Shown: piece by piece, positions 35,311 to 44,486 of the stretch | Numbering within the stretch: the stretch's first letter is position 1 | Layout of the letters: every line of letters begins with the position of its first letter | From: Pseudomonas reidholzensis | GTDB taxonomy: Bacteria; Pseudomonadota; Gammaproteobacteria; Pseudomonadales; Pseudomonadaceae | DNA: 64,000 nt | Direction: 5' to 3' | NCBI RefSeq assembly: GCF_900536025.1 | Contig: NZ_UNOZ01000013.1 | Coordinates: 372,001-436,000 of the forward strand | Notes under the pieces: model-generated | What the model was told of the DNA's origin: nothing | Databases searched by the model: none | The model's input: only the letters and a program-made list of their open reading frames with translations | Translations under genes and position numbers: made by a program

Positions 35311-36291
35311 TCACCGCGAAGGCACGTGCCCGAACAGGCCTTGGGCAACCTTGACCCGCTGATCGGCGTCTTCGCTCAGGCCATCCTTGGCCAGCGCTTC
35401 CAGGTGCGCCTCGATGGCGTGCGTACGCTGGGTCAGGCCGCAGTCGTTGGCGATCTGGATGTTCAGCCCCGGGCGCGCATTGAGCTCGAGAATCAACGGC
35501 CCCTTGTCCTGGTCCAGGACCATGTCGACGCCGATGTAACCCAGGCCGCACAACTCATAACAACCGGCCGCCAGCTTCATGAAGCCGTCCCAGTTGGGCA
35601 GCTGCACGCCGTCCACCGCGTTGGTGGTGTCCGGGTGCTTGCTGATGATGTTGTTCAGCCAGGTGCCGCGCAAGGTCACGCCGGTCGCCAGGTCGACACC
35701 GACGCCGATGGCGCCCTGGTGCAGGTTGGCCTTGCCGCCCGACTGGCGGGTCGGCAAGCGCAGCATGGCCATCACCGGGTAGCCCATCAGGACGATGATG
35801 CGGATGTCCGGCACGCCCTCGTAGCTGATGCTCTTGAAGATCTGGTCCGGGGTCACCCGGTACTCGATCAGCGCCCGGTCGCGGTGGCCGCCCAGCGAGT
35901 ACAGGCCCGTGAGGATGCTCGACACCTGGTGTTCGATTTCCTCGTGGCTGATGATCTTGCCCGACACCGTACGGTAGCGGTCTTCGAAGCGGTCGGCGAT
36001 CACCAGGATGCCGTCACCGCCAGCGCCCTGCGCCGGCTTGATGACGAAGTCGCTGCGCCCGCCGATGATCTCGTGGAGCTTGTCGATCTGCTTCTCGGTC
36101 TCGATCACGCCGTACATTTCCGGCACATGAATGCCGGCCTTGATCGCGCGCTCCTTGGTGATGATCTTGTCGTCGACGATCGGGTACAAATTGCGCTTGT
36201 TGTACTTGAGGACGTAGTCCGCATTGCGCCGGTTGATACCCATGATGCCCCGGGCCTCCAGGGCTTTCCACGTCTTGATCAGGCCAAACAT
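35311..36291 (-). CDS. Alpha-L-glutamate ligase-like protein (RimK-related ATP-grasp)
   Basis: The 326-residue protein is an ATP-grasp ligase related to RimK, which joins glutamate or similar amino acids to peptide carboxyl groups. Visible features are KYNKRNLYPIVDDKIITKE at the N-terminus, the ATP-binding loop VIKPAQGAGGDGILVI, GGHRDRALIEYRV, and the metal-binding end LILELNARPGLNIQIAN. The sequence matches the family named alpha-L-glutamate ligase-like (RimK-related). Its ATG overlaps the stop of the 7TM gene (TGATG). No membrane segment is seen. The acceptor is unknown; association with the membrane partner is inferred from operon structure. Confidence 0.9.
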   Translation of the reverse strand: MFGLIKTWKALEARGIMGINRRNADYVLKYNKRNLYPIVDDKIITKERAIKAGIHVPEMYGVIETEKQIDKLHEIIGGRSDFVIKPAQGAGGDGILVIADRFEDRYRTVSGKIISHEEIEHQVSSILTGLYSLGGHRDRALIEYRVTPDQIFKSISYEGVPDIRIIVLMGYPVMAMLRLPTRQSGGKANLHQGAIGVGVDLATGVTLRGTWLNNIISKHPDTTNAVDGVQLPNWDGFMKLAAGCYELCGLGYIGVDMVLDQDKGPLILELNARPGLNIQIANDCGLTQRTHAIEAHLEALAKDGLSEDADQRVKVAQGLFGHVPSR

Positions 36292-37826
36292 CAGGCGTCA
36301 GCCTTCTTCAGGAATGCCTTGAAGCGTACGAGCTCGGTCAGGCGGTAGCCGCGGTAGCGACCCATCGCCAGCATGAAGCCCACCAGCACCAGCAGCACCG
36401 CCGGGAAGGTGAAGACGAAGTACACCAGCTCCGGCACCATCATCAGCAGGTGCGCCAGCGAGGCGGCGAACAGGGTGCCGATGGCGACTTTCATGGCATG
36501 GCCACCGCCACGTTCTTCCCAGGTGATCGACAGGCGTTCGATGGTCATGGTCAGGATCACCATCGGGAACAGCGCCACCGACAGGCCGCGCTCCAGGCCC
36601 AGCTTGTGGCTGAACAGGCTGATGGCGGCGATCAGTACCACGACGAAGGTCAGCACCACCGACAGCCGTGGCAGCATCTGCAGCTTCAGGTGTTCGAGGT
36701 ACGAGCGTAGCGACAGGCCGAGTGCGGTGATCACGGTAAACAGCATGATGCCGAAGCCCAGCTGGGTCTCGCGGAAGGCCAGGGCGATCAGTACCGGGGT
36801 GAAGGTACCCAGGGTCTGGATGCCGATCAGGTTGCGCAGGACCAGGATCACCAGCACGCCGATCGGGATCATCACCATGATCATGAAGGTCTGCTGGGTC
36901 TGCAGCGGCAGGCCGTACAGCGAGTATTCGAGGAAGTCGGCGTCGGTGTTCTCGTCGGTCAGCTTGGCCAGGCGGATGGCGTTCATCTCGCTGTTGTTCA
37001 TGCTGAAGGTGACGTTGGCTTTCTTGCCGCCATCGACGGTGATCAGGTTGTCATCGCCGGTCCACCACAGCAGGCGGTCGCTGGGCAGGCCCTGCTCGCC
37101 GGTGTCCGGGTTGAAGTACAGCCAGTCGTTGCCGTTGAAACTGCGCAGCCACAGTTCAGGGGTCTGCGGGGTGTCGGCGACCAGGCGGATGGTGTGCACC
37201 TTTTCCATCGGCACGTGGGCGATGGACAGCAGCAGGTCGATGATCTTGGCCTTGTTCAGCGCCGAAGTGTCGCCGGCCAGCAGCAGCTTGACGTTGTCGT
37301 CATTGAGGTTGTTGACCCGCTTGATGGTCTCGCCGACAAACGTCTCGACGTCGGCCGAGTGCTGGCGGATCGGCGCCATCAGGGCTTCGGCGGCGATCTT
37401 CTCGGGGCCTTCGACCGCCAGGCTGTCACGGAAGGTCGGGCCTTTGATGGTGGTCTTTTCATTGCTGTAGCGCTTGGTCAGCACCAGGCGGTAGTACAGC
37501 GTCTGGTTGCCGCTGGCGCGACGCGCCGACCAGGTCACCTTGCGGTTGCCGTCGGTGCGGTTGACGCTCACCCCGTAGTTGTTGGAGATAAAGCTCTCGT
37601 TGAGGCTGACGTAGTCGCGGCTCAGCGGGGGCACGAACATCTGCACCTTGACCGGGTCCTTGGCACTGGCGACGAACTCGACCTTGGCGTCGATGTTCCA
37701 CAAGTCGTCGGTCTCGTCTTCGGTCACCGGGATGCCGAGAAAGAAGATCTGATAGGCCGTGACCGCCACGCCCAGCAGCACCAGGACGGTGATGAGGACT
37801 TTGAGGTGAAGGGTAAGAGAGCGCAT
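36291..37826 (-). CDS. Inactive transglutaminase-like domain fused to seven membrane helices
   Basis: The 511-residue protein starts with one membrane helix (about 9-30), then a periplasmic transglutaminase-like fold (about 40-290) and seven closely spaced helices from about 313 to 492. In the papain-like fold the catalytic Cys-His-Asp residues are not kept. The segment 224-243 (ELWLRSFNGNDWLYFNPDTG) corresponds to the usual HaWvEvy...W...DPT but has Leu for His and Asn for Asp, and no cysteine occurs in the preceding helix. It may act as a binding or sensing domain. It lies between a retropepsin-like protease gene (5 bp upstream) and an ATP-grasp ligase gene (1-base overlap). Confidence 0.9.
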   Translation of the reverse strand: MRSLTLHLKVLITVLVLLGVAVTAYQIFFLGIPVTEDETDDLWNIDAKVEFVASAKDPVKVQMFVPPLSRDYVSLNESFISNNYGVSVNRTDGNRKVTWSARRASGNQTLYYRLVLTKRYSNEKTTIKGPTFRDSLAVEGPEKIAAEALMAPIRQHSADVETFVGETIKRVNNLNDDNVKLLLAGDTSALNKAKIIDLLLSIAHVPMEKVHTIRLVADTPQTPELWLRSFNGNDWLYFNPDTGEQGLPSDRLLWWTGDDNLITVDGGKKANVTFSMNNSEMNAIRLAKLTDENTDADFLEYSLYGLPLQTQQTFMIMVMIPIGVLVILVLRNLIGIQTLGTFTPVLIALAFRETQLGFGIMLFTVITALGLSLRSYLEHLKLQMLPRLSVVLTFVVVLIAAISLFSHKLGLERGLSVALFPMVILTMTIERLSITWEERGGGHAMKVAIGTLFAASLAHLLMMVPELVYFVFTFPAVLLVLVGFMLAMGRYRGYRLTELVRFKAFLKKADA

Positions 37827-37831
37827 CGGGA

Positions 37832-38368
37832 TTACTCTGCTTTAGGAGCGTCGGTGGCACAGGCAGGTTTGCCGGCCGCGTATTTGAGGCTGGGGTCGAC
37901 CAGCGCGTCGAAGTCTTTCAAGGCCTCGGAGCCGATCAGCAGCGGGAACTGGAACGCGCTGCGGTCGGTGAGGTTGACTTCGATGGTGCGCAGGGCTCGG
38001 CCCATGCAAATGTTCAGTTCGATGACCGGGCGCGCGGTATACGCCTTGCCTTCTTCCGCGTCGTAATCGCCGGCGCGGCGCTTGATCTTGCTGACTCGGG
38101 CCAAGGGCCGTTCGATCGGGTGCGAGTGCGCGGCGTCGATGGCCAGGTAGAAGCGCACCCAGCTCTCGCCATTGCGCTTGAAGCGCTTGATGTCGCGGGC
38201 ACTCAGCGAGGCGGTCTTGGCGCCGGTGTCGAGCTTGGCCGCCACCTCCAGGTCGAGGTCGTTGAGGCGGGCGTATTCGTTCAGGCCGTACACGGACTTC
38301 TCCGCCGCCTGGCCAAGGGCCGGCAGCAGGGCGAGGCAGAGCAACAATAAAACGGGTGTAAGTCTCAT
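37832..38368 (-). CDS. Retropepsin-like aspartic protease (RimK-associated, COG4067-like)
   Basis: A 178-residue exported protein with a signal peptide (about 1-22). The mature part has a single retropepsin half-site, AAKLDTGAKTASLSA with Asp47-Thr48-Gly49, later RRAGDYDAEEGKAY and a final FPLLIGSEALKDF strand-flap pattern. Members were once annotated as ATP-dependent zinc protease. Such one-domain proteins must dimerise to form an aspartic-protease site. It is the first gene of the three-gene operon with the 7TM pseudo-transglutaminase and the ATP-grasp ligase. Cleavage of ligase-made peptides is inferred, not shown. Confidence 0.88.
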   Translation of the reverse strand: MRLTPVLLLLCLALLPALGQAAEKSVYGLNEYARLNDLDLEVAAKLDTGAKTASLSARDIKRFKRNGESWVRFYLAIDAAHSHPIERPLARVSKIKRRAGDYDAEEGKAYTARPVIELNICMGRALRTIEVNLTDRSAFQFPLLIGSEALKDFDALVDPSLKYAAGKPACATDAPKAE

Positions 38369-38568
38369 AAATCCTGGCGCGGTGCTGTGCGGGTTTCAGG
38401 GCAAGGCGACTGGCCAAGCATCCTCGTTAATCTATCAATGCCCTGCAGGGATGACAGACACGCTATTCATACTCCCTCGGGAAGCGCGGCATTCTATCAC
38501 GCCGATGTGTTGACGCCAGCGGGTCGCAATCTGACAGCGCTGGCGCCGGGTAAGTTCGTTATTAGTAG

Positions 38569-38657
38569 ATTGTCGACAATATGCATTTTGTCTTTGACTC
38601 AGGACCTGCTTTTAGCTAGTTTTGCCACTAGTGAAACCAAAGGTGTCGACAATATGC
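38569..38657 (+). promoter_or_regulatory. Twin PrpR operators, ATTGTCGACAAT type
   Basis: A perfect 12-bp palindrome ATTGTCGACAAT lies at 38569-38580. The 14-mer TGTCGACAATATGC occurs at 38571-38584 and again at 38644-38657, where it overlaps the start codon of the GntR gene. FCD-type GntR regulators bind sites of this form (TTGTNNACAA), so these are probable autoregulatory and prp-operon operators. Confidence 0.7.
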
Positions 38658-39370
38658 TGGACGTAACCCAGGCCCCCGCCACGCTGCCGGAAGAATCGGA
38701 AACCCTTTCCGAGAATGTCTTCCGGCGCATCCAGGCGGCTATCGTCAAAGGCGACATCGCCCCAGGCAGCAAGATCTCCGAGCCTGAGCTGGCGCGCACC
38801 TATGGCATCAGCCGCGGGCCGCTGCGCGAGGCCATCCACCGCCTCGAAGGTCAGCGCCTGCTGGTGCGGGTGCCGCACGTCGGCGCGCGGGTAGTTTCGC
38901 TGAGCCATGCCGAGCTGATCGAGCTGTACGAGATCCGCGAGTCGCTCGAGGGCATGGCCTGCCGGCTGGCCGCCGAGCGCATGAGCGTCGCCGAAATCGA
39001 CGAGCTGCGCCGGGTGCTCGACACCCACGAGCGCGACGCCGCCTTCCAGGCCGGGCTCGGCTATTACCAGCAGGAAGGCGACTACGACTTCCATTACCGG
39101 ATCATCCAGGGCAGCGGCAACCAGACCCTGGTGAAGATGCTCTGCGGCGAGCTGTACCAGCTGGTGCGCATGTACCGCATCCAGTTTTCCGCCACGCCCA
39201 ACCGCCCGCACCAGGCGTTCGCCGAGCACCACCGGATTCTCGATGCGATCGCCGAGCGTGATGGCGAGCTGGCTGAACTCCTCATGCGCCGCCACATCGG
39301 CGCATCCAAACGCAATATCGCGCGCCACTATCAGGGCGCAGACAACAATAGCCCACGAGGTGAGTCATGA
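38654..39370 (+). CDS. prpR: GntR family (FCD-type) regulator of the prp operon
   Basis: The 238-residue regulator has an N-terminal winged helix (about 12-75; [47 protein letters not shown] contains the family core). It also has a C-terminal all-helical FCD domain with the metal-binding His/Asp residues ([37 protein letters not shown]). The open frame extends far upstream, but ATG 38654 gives the normal N-terminus and follows AAAGG. Its stop overlaps the prpB start by ATGA, so it leads the methylcitrate operon. This differs from the enterobacterial PrpR, which is a sigma-54 activator. Confidence 0.9.
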   Translation: MLDVTQAPATLPEESETLSENVFRRIQAAIVKGDIAPGSKISEPELARTYGISRGPLREAIHRLEGQRLLVRVPHVGARVVSLSHAELIELYEIRESLEGMACRLAAERMSVAEIDELRRVLDTHERDAAFQAGLGYYQQEGDYDFHYRIIQGSGNQTLVKMLCGELYQLVRMYRIQFSATPNRPHQAFAEHHRILDAIAERDGELAELLMRRHIGASKRNIARHYQGADNNSPRGES

Positions 39371-40257
39371 CTGTGAAGAGCACGCCCGGCCAACGTTTCC
39401 GTGACGCGGTCGCCGCCGAACATCCGCTGCAGGTGGTCGGGGCGATCAACGCCAACCACGCCCTGCTGGCGCAACGCGCCGGCTTCAAGGCCATCTACCT
39501 CTCCGGTGGCGGCGTCGCGGCGGGTTCGCTGGGCCTGCCTGACCTGGGCATCAGCAACCTCGATGACGTGCTTACCGACGTGCGGCGGATCACCGACGTG
39601 TGCGACGTGCCACTGCTGGTGGATGTCGACACCGGCTTTGGCGCCTCGGCGTTCAACGTGGCGCGCACCGTGCGCTCGATGAACAAGTTCGGCGCTGCGG
39701 CGATCCACATCGAAGACCAGGTCGGCGCCAAGCGCTGCGGGCACCGGCCAAACAAAGAGATCGTCTCCCAGCAGGAGATGGTCGACCGCATCAAGGCCGC
39801 GGTGGACGCGCGCCTGGACGACAGCTTCGTGATCATGGCGCGCACCGACGCCCTCGCGGTAGAAGGCCTGAACGCCGCCCTCGACCGCGCCGCTGCCTGC
39901 GTCGAGGCGGGGGCCGACATGATCTTCCCCGAAGCGATCACCGAACTGCAGATGTACAAGACCTTTGCCGACCGGGTGCGCGCACCGATCCTGGCCAACA
40001 TCACCGAATTCGGCGCGACTCCGCTGTACACCACCGAACAGCTGGCCTCGGTCGACGTGTCGCTGGTGCTCTACCCGCTGTCGGCGTTCCGGGCGATGAA
40101 CAAGGCGGCCGAAAACGTCTACACCGCGCTGCGCCGCGACGGCACCCAGCAAAACGTGGTCGACACCATGCAGACCCGCATGGAGCTCTACGATGCCATC
40201 GGTTACCACGCCTTCGAGCAGAGCCTCGACGCGTTGTTCGCCCAGAAGAAAGGTTGA
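39367..40257 (+). CDS. prpB: Methylisocitrate lyase
   Basis: PrpB splits 2-methylisocitrate into succinate and pyruvate, the last step of the methylcitrate cycle. The 296-residue TIM-barrel protein has the family active-site signature [13 protein letters not shown] and the metal-binding [19 protein letters not shown] and FPEAITE segments. It is translationally coupled to prpR. A REP pair fills the 163-bp gap before prpC. Confidence 0.97.
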   Translation: MTVKSTPGQRFRDAVAAEHPLQVVGAINANHALLAQRAGFKAIYLSGGGVAAGSLGLPDLGISNLDDVLTDVRRITDVCDVPLLVDVDTGFGASAFNVARTVRSMNKFGAAAIHIEDQVGAKRCGHRPNKEIVSQQEMVDRIKAAVDARLDDSFVIMARTDALAVEGLNAALDRAAACVEAGADMIFPEAITELQMYKTFADRVRAPILANITEFGATPLYTTEQLASVDVSLVLYPLSAFRAMNKAAENVYTALRRDGTQQNVVDTMQTRMELYDAIGYHAFEQSLDALFAQKKG

Positions 40258-40271
40258 ATCGTGCTCGCAGT

Positions 40272-40361
40272 GCCGGCCTCTTCGCGGGTAAACCCGCTCC
40301 TAGCAGGTCGGGTGCTGCCGATGCGGTCTCTGTAGGAGCGGGTTTACCCGCGAAGAAGACC
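40272..40361 (+). repeat. REP pair between prpB and prpC
   Basis: CCGGCCTCTTCGCGGGTAAA with CCGCTCCTAGCAGG and its mirror image TGTAGGAGCGGGTTTACCCG with CGAAGA stand head-to-head about 18 bp apart, inside the operon. Confidence 0.9.
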
Positions 40362-40420
40362 ACCCAGATACAGTTGATTAGCCGGACCTTCCATAACAAG
40401 TTCAATAAAGGAGAAACACA

Positions 40421-41548
40421 ATGGCCGAAGCAAAAGTACTCAGTGGCGCAGGCCTGCGTGGCCAGGTGGCCGGCCAGACCGCGCTGTCGACCGTGGGCCA
40501 GGCCGGCGCCGGCCTGACCTACCGCGGCTATGACGTGCGCGACCTGGCAAAACAGGCCGAATTCGAAGAAGTCGCCTACCTGCTGCTGTACGGCGAACTG
40601 CCGAGCCAGGCCCAGCTGGCGGAATACAAGACCCGTCTCAAAGGCCTGCGCGACCTGCCGCAGGGGCTCAAGGAAGTGCTCGAGCGCATCCCGCGGGACG
40701 CCCACCCGATGGACGTGATGCGCACCGGCTGCTCGGTGCTCGGCACCCTAGAGCCGGAGCTGACCTTCGACGCCCAGCACGGCAAGACCGATCGCCTGCT
40801 GGCGCTGTTCCCGGCGGTGATGTGCTACTGGTACCGCTTCAGCCACCACGGTGTGCGCATCGAGTGCAACAGTGACGAGGACACCCCGGGCGGGCACTTC
40901 CTGCACCTGCTGCACGGCAAGAAGCCGAGCGAGCTGCACGTCAAGGTGATGAACGTCTCGCTGATCCTCTACGCCGAGCACGAGTTCAACGCCTCGACCT
41001 TCACCGCGCGGGTCTGCGCCTCGACCCTGTCCGACCTGTACTCGTGCATCACCGCGGCCATCGGCTCGCTGCGCGGCCCGCTGCACGGCGGCGCCAACGA
41101 AGCGGCGATGGAGCTGATCGAGCGTTTCCAGAGCCCGCAGGAGGCCACCGCCGAGTTGCTGCGCATGCTCGAGCGCAAGGACAAGATCATGGGCTTTGGC
41201 CATGCGATCTATAAAGAGTCCGACCCGCGCAACGAAGTGATCAAGGGCTGGGCCAAGCAGCTCGCTGATGAGTGTGGTGACCGGGTGCTGTACCCGGTCT
41301 CCGAGGCCATCGACAAGACCATGTGGGAGCAGAAGCGCTTGTTCCCCAACGCCGACTTCTACCATGCCTCGGCATATCACTTCATGGGCATCCCGACCAA
41401 GCTGTTCACGCCGATCTTCGTCTGCTCGCGCCTGACCGGCTGGGCCGCGCATGTGTTCGAGCAGCGCGCCAACAACCGCATCATTCGTCCGAGCGCCGAG
41501 TATGTCGGCGTCGAGCAGCGCGCATTCGTGCCGATCGAGCAGCGCTGA
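40421..41548 (+). CDS. prpC: 2-methylcitrate synthase
   Basis: PrpC condenses propionyl-CoA with oxaloacetate to 2-methylcitrate. The 375-residue protein is a short-type citrate synthase of the methylcitrate branch, with TALSTVGQAGAGLTYRGYDV at the N-terminus, the catalytic SLRGPLHGGANEAAM histidine segment and GFGHAIYKESDPRN. An AAAGGAG site lies just ahead of the ATG at 40421. It lies within the prp operon, with REP pairs on both sides. Confidence 0.96.
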   Translation: MAEAKVLSGAGLRGQVAGQTALSTVGQAGAGLTYRGYDVRDLAKQAEFEEVAYLLLYGELPSQAQLAEYKTRLKGLRDLPQGLKEVLERIPRDAHPMDVMRTGCSVLGTLEPELTFDAQHGKTDRLLALFPAVMCYWYRFSHHGVRIECNSDEDTPGGHFLHLLHGKKPSELHVKVMNVSLILYAEHEFNASTFTARVCASTLSDLYSCITAAIGSLRGPLHGGANEAAMELIERFQSPQEATAELLRMLERKDKIMGFGHAIYKESDPRNEVIKGWAKQLADECGDRVLYPVSEAIDKTMWEQKRLFPNADFYHASAYHFMGIPTKLFTPIFVCSRLTGWAAHVFEQRANNRIIRPSAEYVGVEQRAFVPIEQR

Positions 41549-41560
41549 ACTGAAGATCCT

Positions 41561-41690
41561 GGGGCTGCCTTGCAGCCCATCGCGACGCAAGGCCGCTCCC
41601 ACAGGGTTTTTGCGTCGCTGAGCAGACCTGCGGCATGCACGAACCTTGTGGGAGCGGCCTTGTGTCGCGAATGGGCCGCGAAGCGGCCCC
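41561..41690 (+). repeat. REP pair between prpC and acnD, extended-arm type
   Basis: Two inverted units with the GGCCGCTCCCACAGG core, flanked by hairpin arms GGGGCTGCCTTGCAGCCC and GGGCCGCGAAGCGGCCCC. The 194-bp gap between prpC and acnD is almost entirely made of it. Confidence 0.9.
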
Positions 41691-41742
41691 GCTGACAAGC
41701 GCCGCACCGTCCACTGAACACCGTGACCGAGCCTGACTAATA

Positions 41743-44334
41743 ATGATGAACACAGCCTTCCGCAAGCCCCTGCCAGGCTCAGACCTGGACTACTTCGACA
41801 CCCGCGCCGCGGTCGAGGCTCTCAAGCCCGGTGCCTACGACGGCCTGCCGTACACCTCCCGGGTGCTCGCCGAAAACCTCGTGCGACGCTGCGACCCGGC
41901 CACCCTCGACGCCTCCCTGCTGCAGCTGATCGAGCGCAAGCGCGACCTCGACTTCCCGTGGTTTCCGGCCCGCGTGGTCTGCCACGACATCCTCGGCCAG
42001 ACCGCGCTGGTCGACCTGGCCGGCCTGCGCGATGCGATTGCCGACAGGGGCGGCGACCCCGCCCAGGTCAACCCGGTGGTGCCGGTGCAGCTGATCGTCG
42101 ATCACTCGCTGGCGGTCGAATGCGGGGGCTTCGACCCGCAGGCGTTCGACAAGAACCGCGCCATCGAAGACCGCCGCAACGAAGACCGCTTCCATTTCAT
42201 CAACTGGACCAAGAAGGCCTTCAAGAACGTCGACGTGATCCAGCCCGGCAACGGCATCATGCACCAGATCAACCTGGAGAAAATGTCGCCGGTGATCCAC
42301 AGCGACCACGGCGTGGCCTACCCGGACACCTGCGTCGGCACCGACAGCCACACCCCGCATGTCGATGCGCTGGGCGTGATCGCCATCGGCGTCGGTGGCC
42401 TCGAAGCCGAGAACGTCATGCTCGGCCGGGCCTCGTGGATGCGCCTTCCGGAAATCGTCGGCGTCGAGCTGACCGGTCGCCTGCAACCGAACATCACCGC
42501 CACCGACCTGGTGCTGGCCCTGACCGAGTTCCTCCGTCAGCAGAAAGTCGTCGGTGCCTACCTCGAGTTCCACGGTGAGGGCGCCCGCGCGCTGACCCTG
42601 GGCGACCGCGCGACCATCTCCAACATGGCCCCGGAATACGGTGCCACCGCCGCGATGTTCGCCATCGACCAGCAGACCATCGACTACCTGCGCCTGACCG
42701 GCCGTGAAGAACAGCAGGTCAAGCTGGTCGAGACCTACGCCAAGGTCACCGGCCTGTGGGCTGACAGCCTGGTCAACGCCGAGTACGAGCGCGGGCTGAG
42801 CTTCGACCTGTCGAGCGTGGTGCGCAACATGGCGGGCCCGTCCAACCCGCACGCCCGCGTCGCCACCAGCGACCTCGCTGCCAAGGGCATCGCTGGCGCC
42901 TGGGAAGACGTGCCTGGGCAGATGCCCGACGGCGCGGTGATCATCGCCGCCATCACCAGTTGCACCAACACCAGCAACCCGCGCAACGTGATTGCCGCCG
43001 GGCTGATGGCGCGCAACGCCAACCGCCTGGGCCTGACCCGCAAGCCGTGGGTCAAGTCGTCGCTGGCGCCGGGCTCGAAAGCGGTCAAGCTCTATCTGCA
43101 GGAAGCGGGGCTGGAGCAGGAGCTGGAGCAACTGGGCTTTGGCATCGTCGCCTTTGCCTGCACCACCTGCAACGGCATGTCGGGCGCGCTCGACCCGCAG
43201 ATCCAGCAAGAAATCATCGACCGCGACCTGTACGCCACCGCCGTGCTCTCGGGCAACCGCAACTTCGACGGGCGCATTCACCCCTATGCCAAGCAGGCCT
43301 TCCTCGCCTCGCCGCCGCTGGTAGTGGCCTACGCCATCGCCGGGACCATTCGCTTCGACATCGAGAAGGATGTGCTGGGCGTGGTCGACGGCAAGGAGAT
43401 CCGCCTCAAGGACATCTGGCCGAGCGACGAAGAAATCGACGCCGTGGTGCGTGCGGCGGTCAAGCCAGAGCAGTTCCGCAAGGTCTACATCCCGATGTTC
43501 GCCATCGAGGAAGACAAGGGGCCGAAGGTCCCACCGCTGTATGACTGGCGCCCGATGAGCACCTATATCCGCCGTCCGCCGTACTGGGAAGGCGCCCTGG
43601 CCGGCGAACGCACCCTGCGCGGCATGCGCCCGCTGGCCGTGCTGCCGGACAACATCACCACCGATCACCTGTCACCTTCCAACGCGATCATGCTCGACAG
43701 CGCCGCTGGGGAATACCTGGCGAAGATGGGCCTCCCCGAAGAGGACTTCAACTCTTACGCGACCCACCGCGGCGATCACCTGACCGCTCAGCGGGCGACC
43801 TTCGCCAACCCCAAACTGTTCAACGAAATGGTGCGCAAGGACGACGGCAGCGTGAAGCAGGGTTCGCTGACCCGGCTCGAGCCGGAGGGCAAGGTGACAC
43901 GCATGTGGGAGGCGATCGAGACCTACATGGCGCGCAAGCAGCCGCTGATCATTGTTGCGGGTGCCGACTACGGCCAGGGTTCGTCGCGCGACTGGGCGGC
44001 CAAGGGCGTGCGCCTGGCCGGGGTCGAGGCGATCGTCGCCGAAGGCTTCGAGCGGATTCACCGCACCAACCTGGTCGGCATGGGTGTGTTGCCGCTGGAG
44101 TTCAAACCCGGCACCGACCGTACCACCCTGGGCCTGGATGGCAGCGAGTGCTACGACGTGATAGGCCAGCGCACGCCACGGGCGACGTTGACCCTGGTGG
44201 TCACGCGACGCAATGGCGAGCAGCTCGAGGTGCCGGTGACCTGCCGGCTGGACACGGCTGAAGAAGTGTCGATCTACGAAGCGGGCGGGGTGCTACAGCG
44301 CTTCGCCCAGGACTTCCTCGAAGCGACCGCGTAA
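41743..44334 (+). CDS. acnD: 2-methylcitrate dehydratase, Fe/S-dependent (AcnD)
   Basis: AcnD dehydrates 2-methylcitrate to 2-methyl-aconitate and needs PrpF to yield the right isomer. The 863-residue aconitase-type protein has the cluster-binding and active-site elements: GTDSHTPHVDALGVIAIGVGG, AITSCTNTSNP and VAFACTTCNGMSG (the three Fe-S cysteines), with a swivel domain including GADYGQGSSRDWAAKG. AcnD differs from AcnA mainly in substrate and neighbourhood; here prpF follows, which supports the call. Start: two successive ATG codons (41743, 41746); either could be used. Confidence 0.95.
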   Translation: MMNTAFRKPLPGSDLDYFDTRAAVEALKPGAYDGLPYTSRVLAENLVRRCDPATLDASLLQLIERKRDLDFPWFPARVVCHDILGQTALVDLAGLRDAIADRGGDPAQVNPVVPVQLIVDHSLAVECGGFDPQAFDKNRAIEDRRNEDRFHFINWTKKAFKNVDVIQPGNGIMHQINLEKMSPVIHSDHGVAYPDTCVGTDSHTPHVDALGVIAIGVGGLEAENVMLGRASWMRLPEIVGVELTGRLQPNITATDLVLALTEFLRQQKVVGAYLEFHGEGARALTLGDRATISNMAPEYGATAAMFAIDQQTIDYLRLTGREEQQVKLVETYAKVTGLWADSLVNAEYERGLSFDLSSVVRNMAGPSNPHARVATSDLAAKGIAGAWEDVPGQMPDGAVIIAAITSCTNTSNPRNVIAAGLMARNANRLGLTRKPWVKSSLAPGSKAVKLYLQEAGLEQELEQLGFGIVAFACTTCNGMSGALDPQIQQEIIDRDLYATAVLSGNRNFDGRIHPYAKQAFLASPPLVVAYAIAGTIRFDIEKDVLGVVDGKEIRLKDIWPSDEEIDAVVRAAVKPEQFRKVYIPMFAIEEDKGPKVPPLYDWRPMSTYIRRPPYWEGALAGERTLRGMRPLAVLPDNITTDHLSPSNAIMLDSAAGEYLAKMGLPEEDFNSYATHRGDHLTAQRATFANPKLFNEMVRKDDGSVKQGSLTRLEPEGKVTRMWEAIETYMARKQPLIIVAGADYGQGSSRDWAAKGVRLAGVEAIVAEGFERIHRTNLVGMGVLPLEFKPGTDRTTLGLDGSECYDVIGQRTPRATLTLVVTRRNGEQLEVPVTCRLDTAEEVSIYEAGGVLQRFAQDFLEATA

Positions 44335-44338
44335 CGGC

Positions 44339-44455
44339 GGGGGCTGCTTTGCAGCCCTTCGCGGCGGTCCGGCGTCCCGGTAAACCCGCTCCCACAGAGT
44401 TTTGAGCGATCCCTGTGGGAGCGGGTTTACCCGCGAAGGGCCGCAAAGCGGCCCC
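44339..44455 (+). repeat. REP pair between acnD and prpF
   Basis: Head-to-head units around GTTTTGAGCGATCCCTG, with outer arms GGGCTGCTTTGCAGCCC and GGGCCGCAAAGCGGCCCC. The left unit has a CGGTCCGGCGTCCCGG variation in its core. Confidence 0.88.
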
Positions 44456-44486
44456 AGATGCACAACAGAATGATCAGGACAGACCC

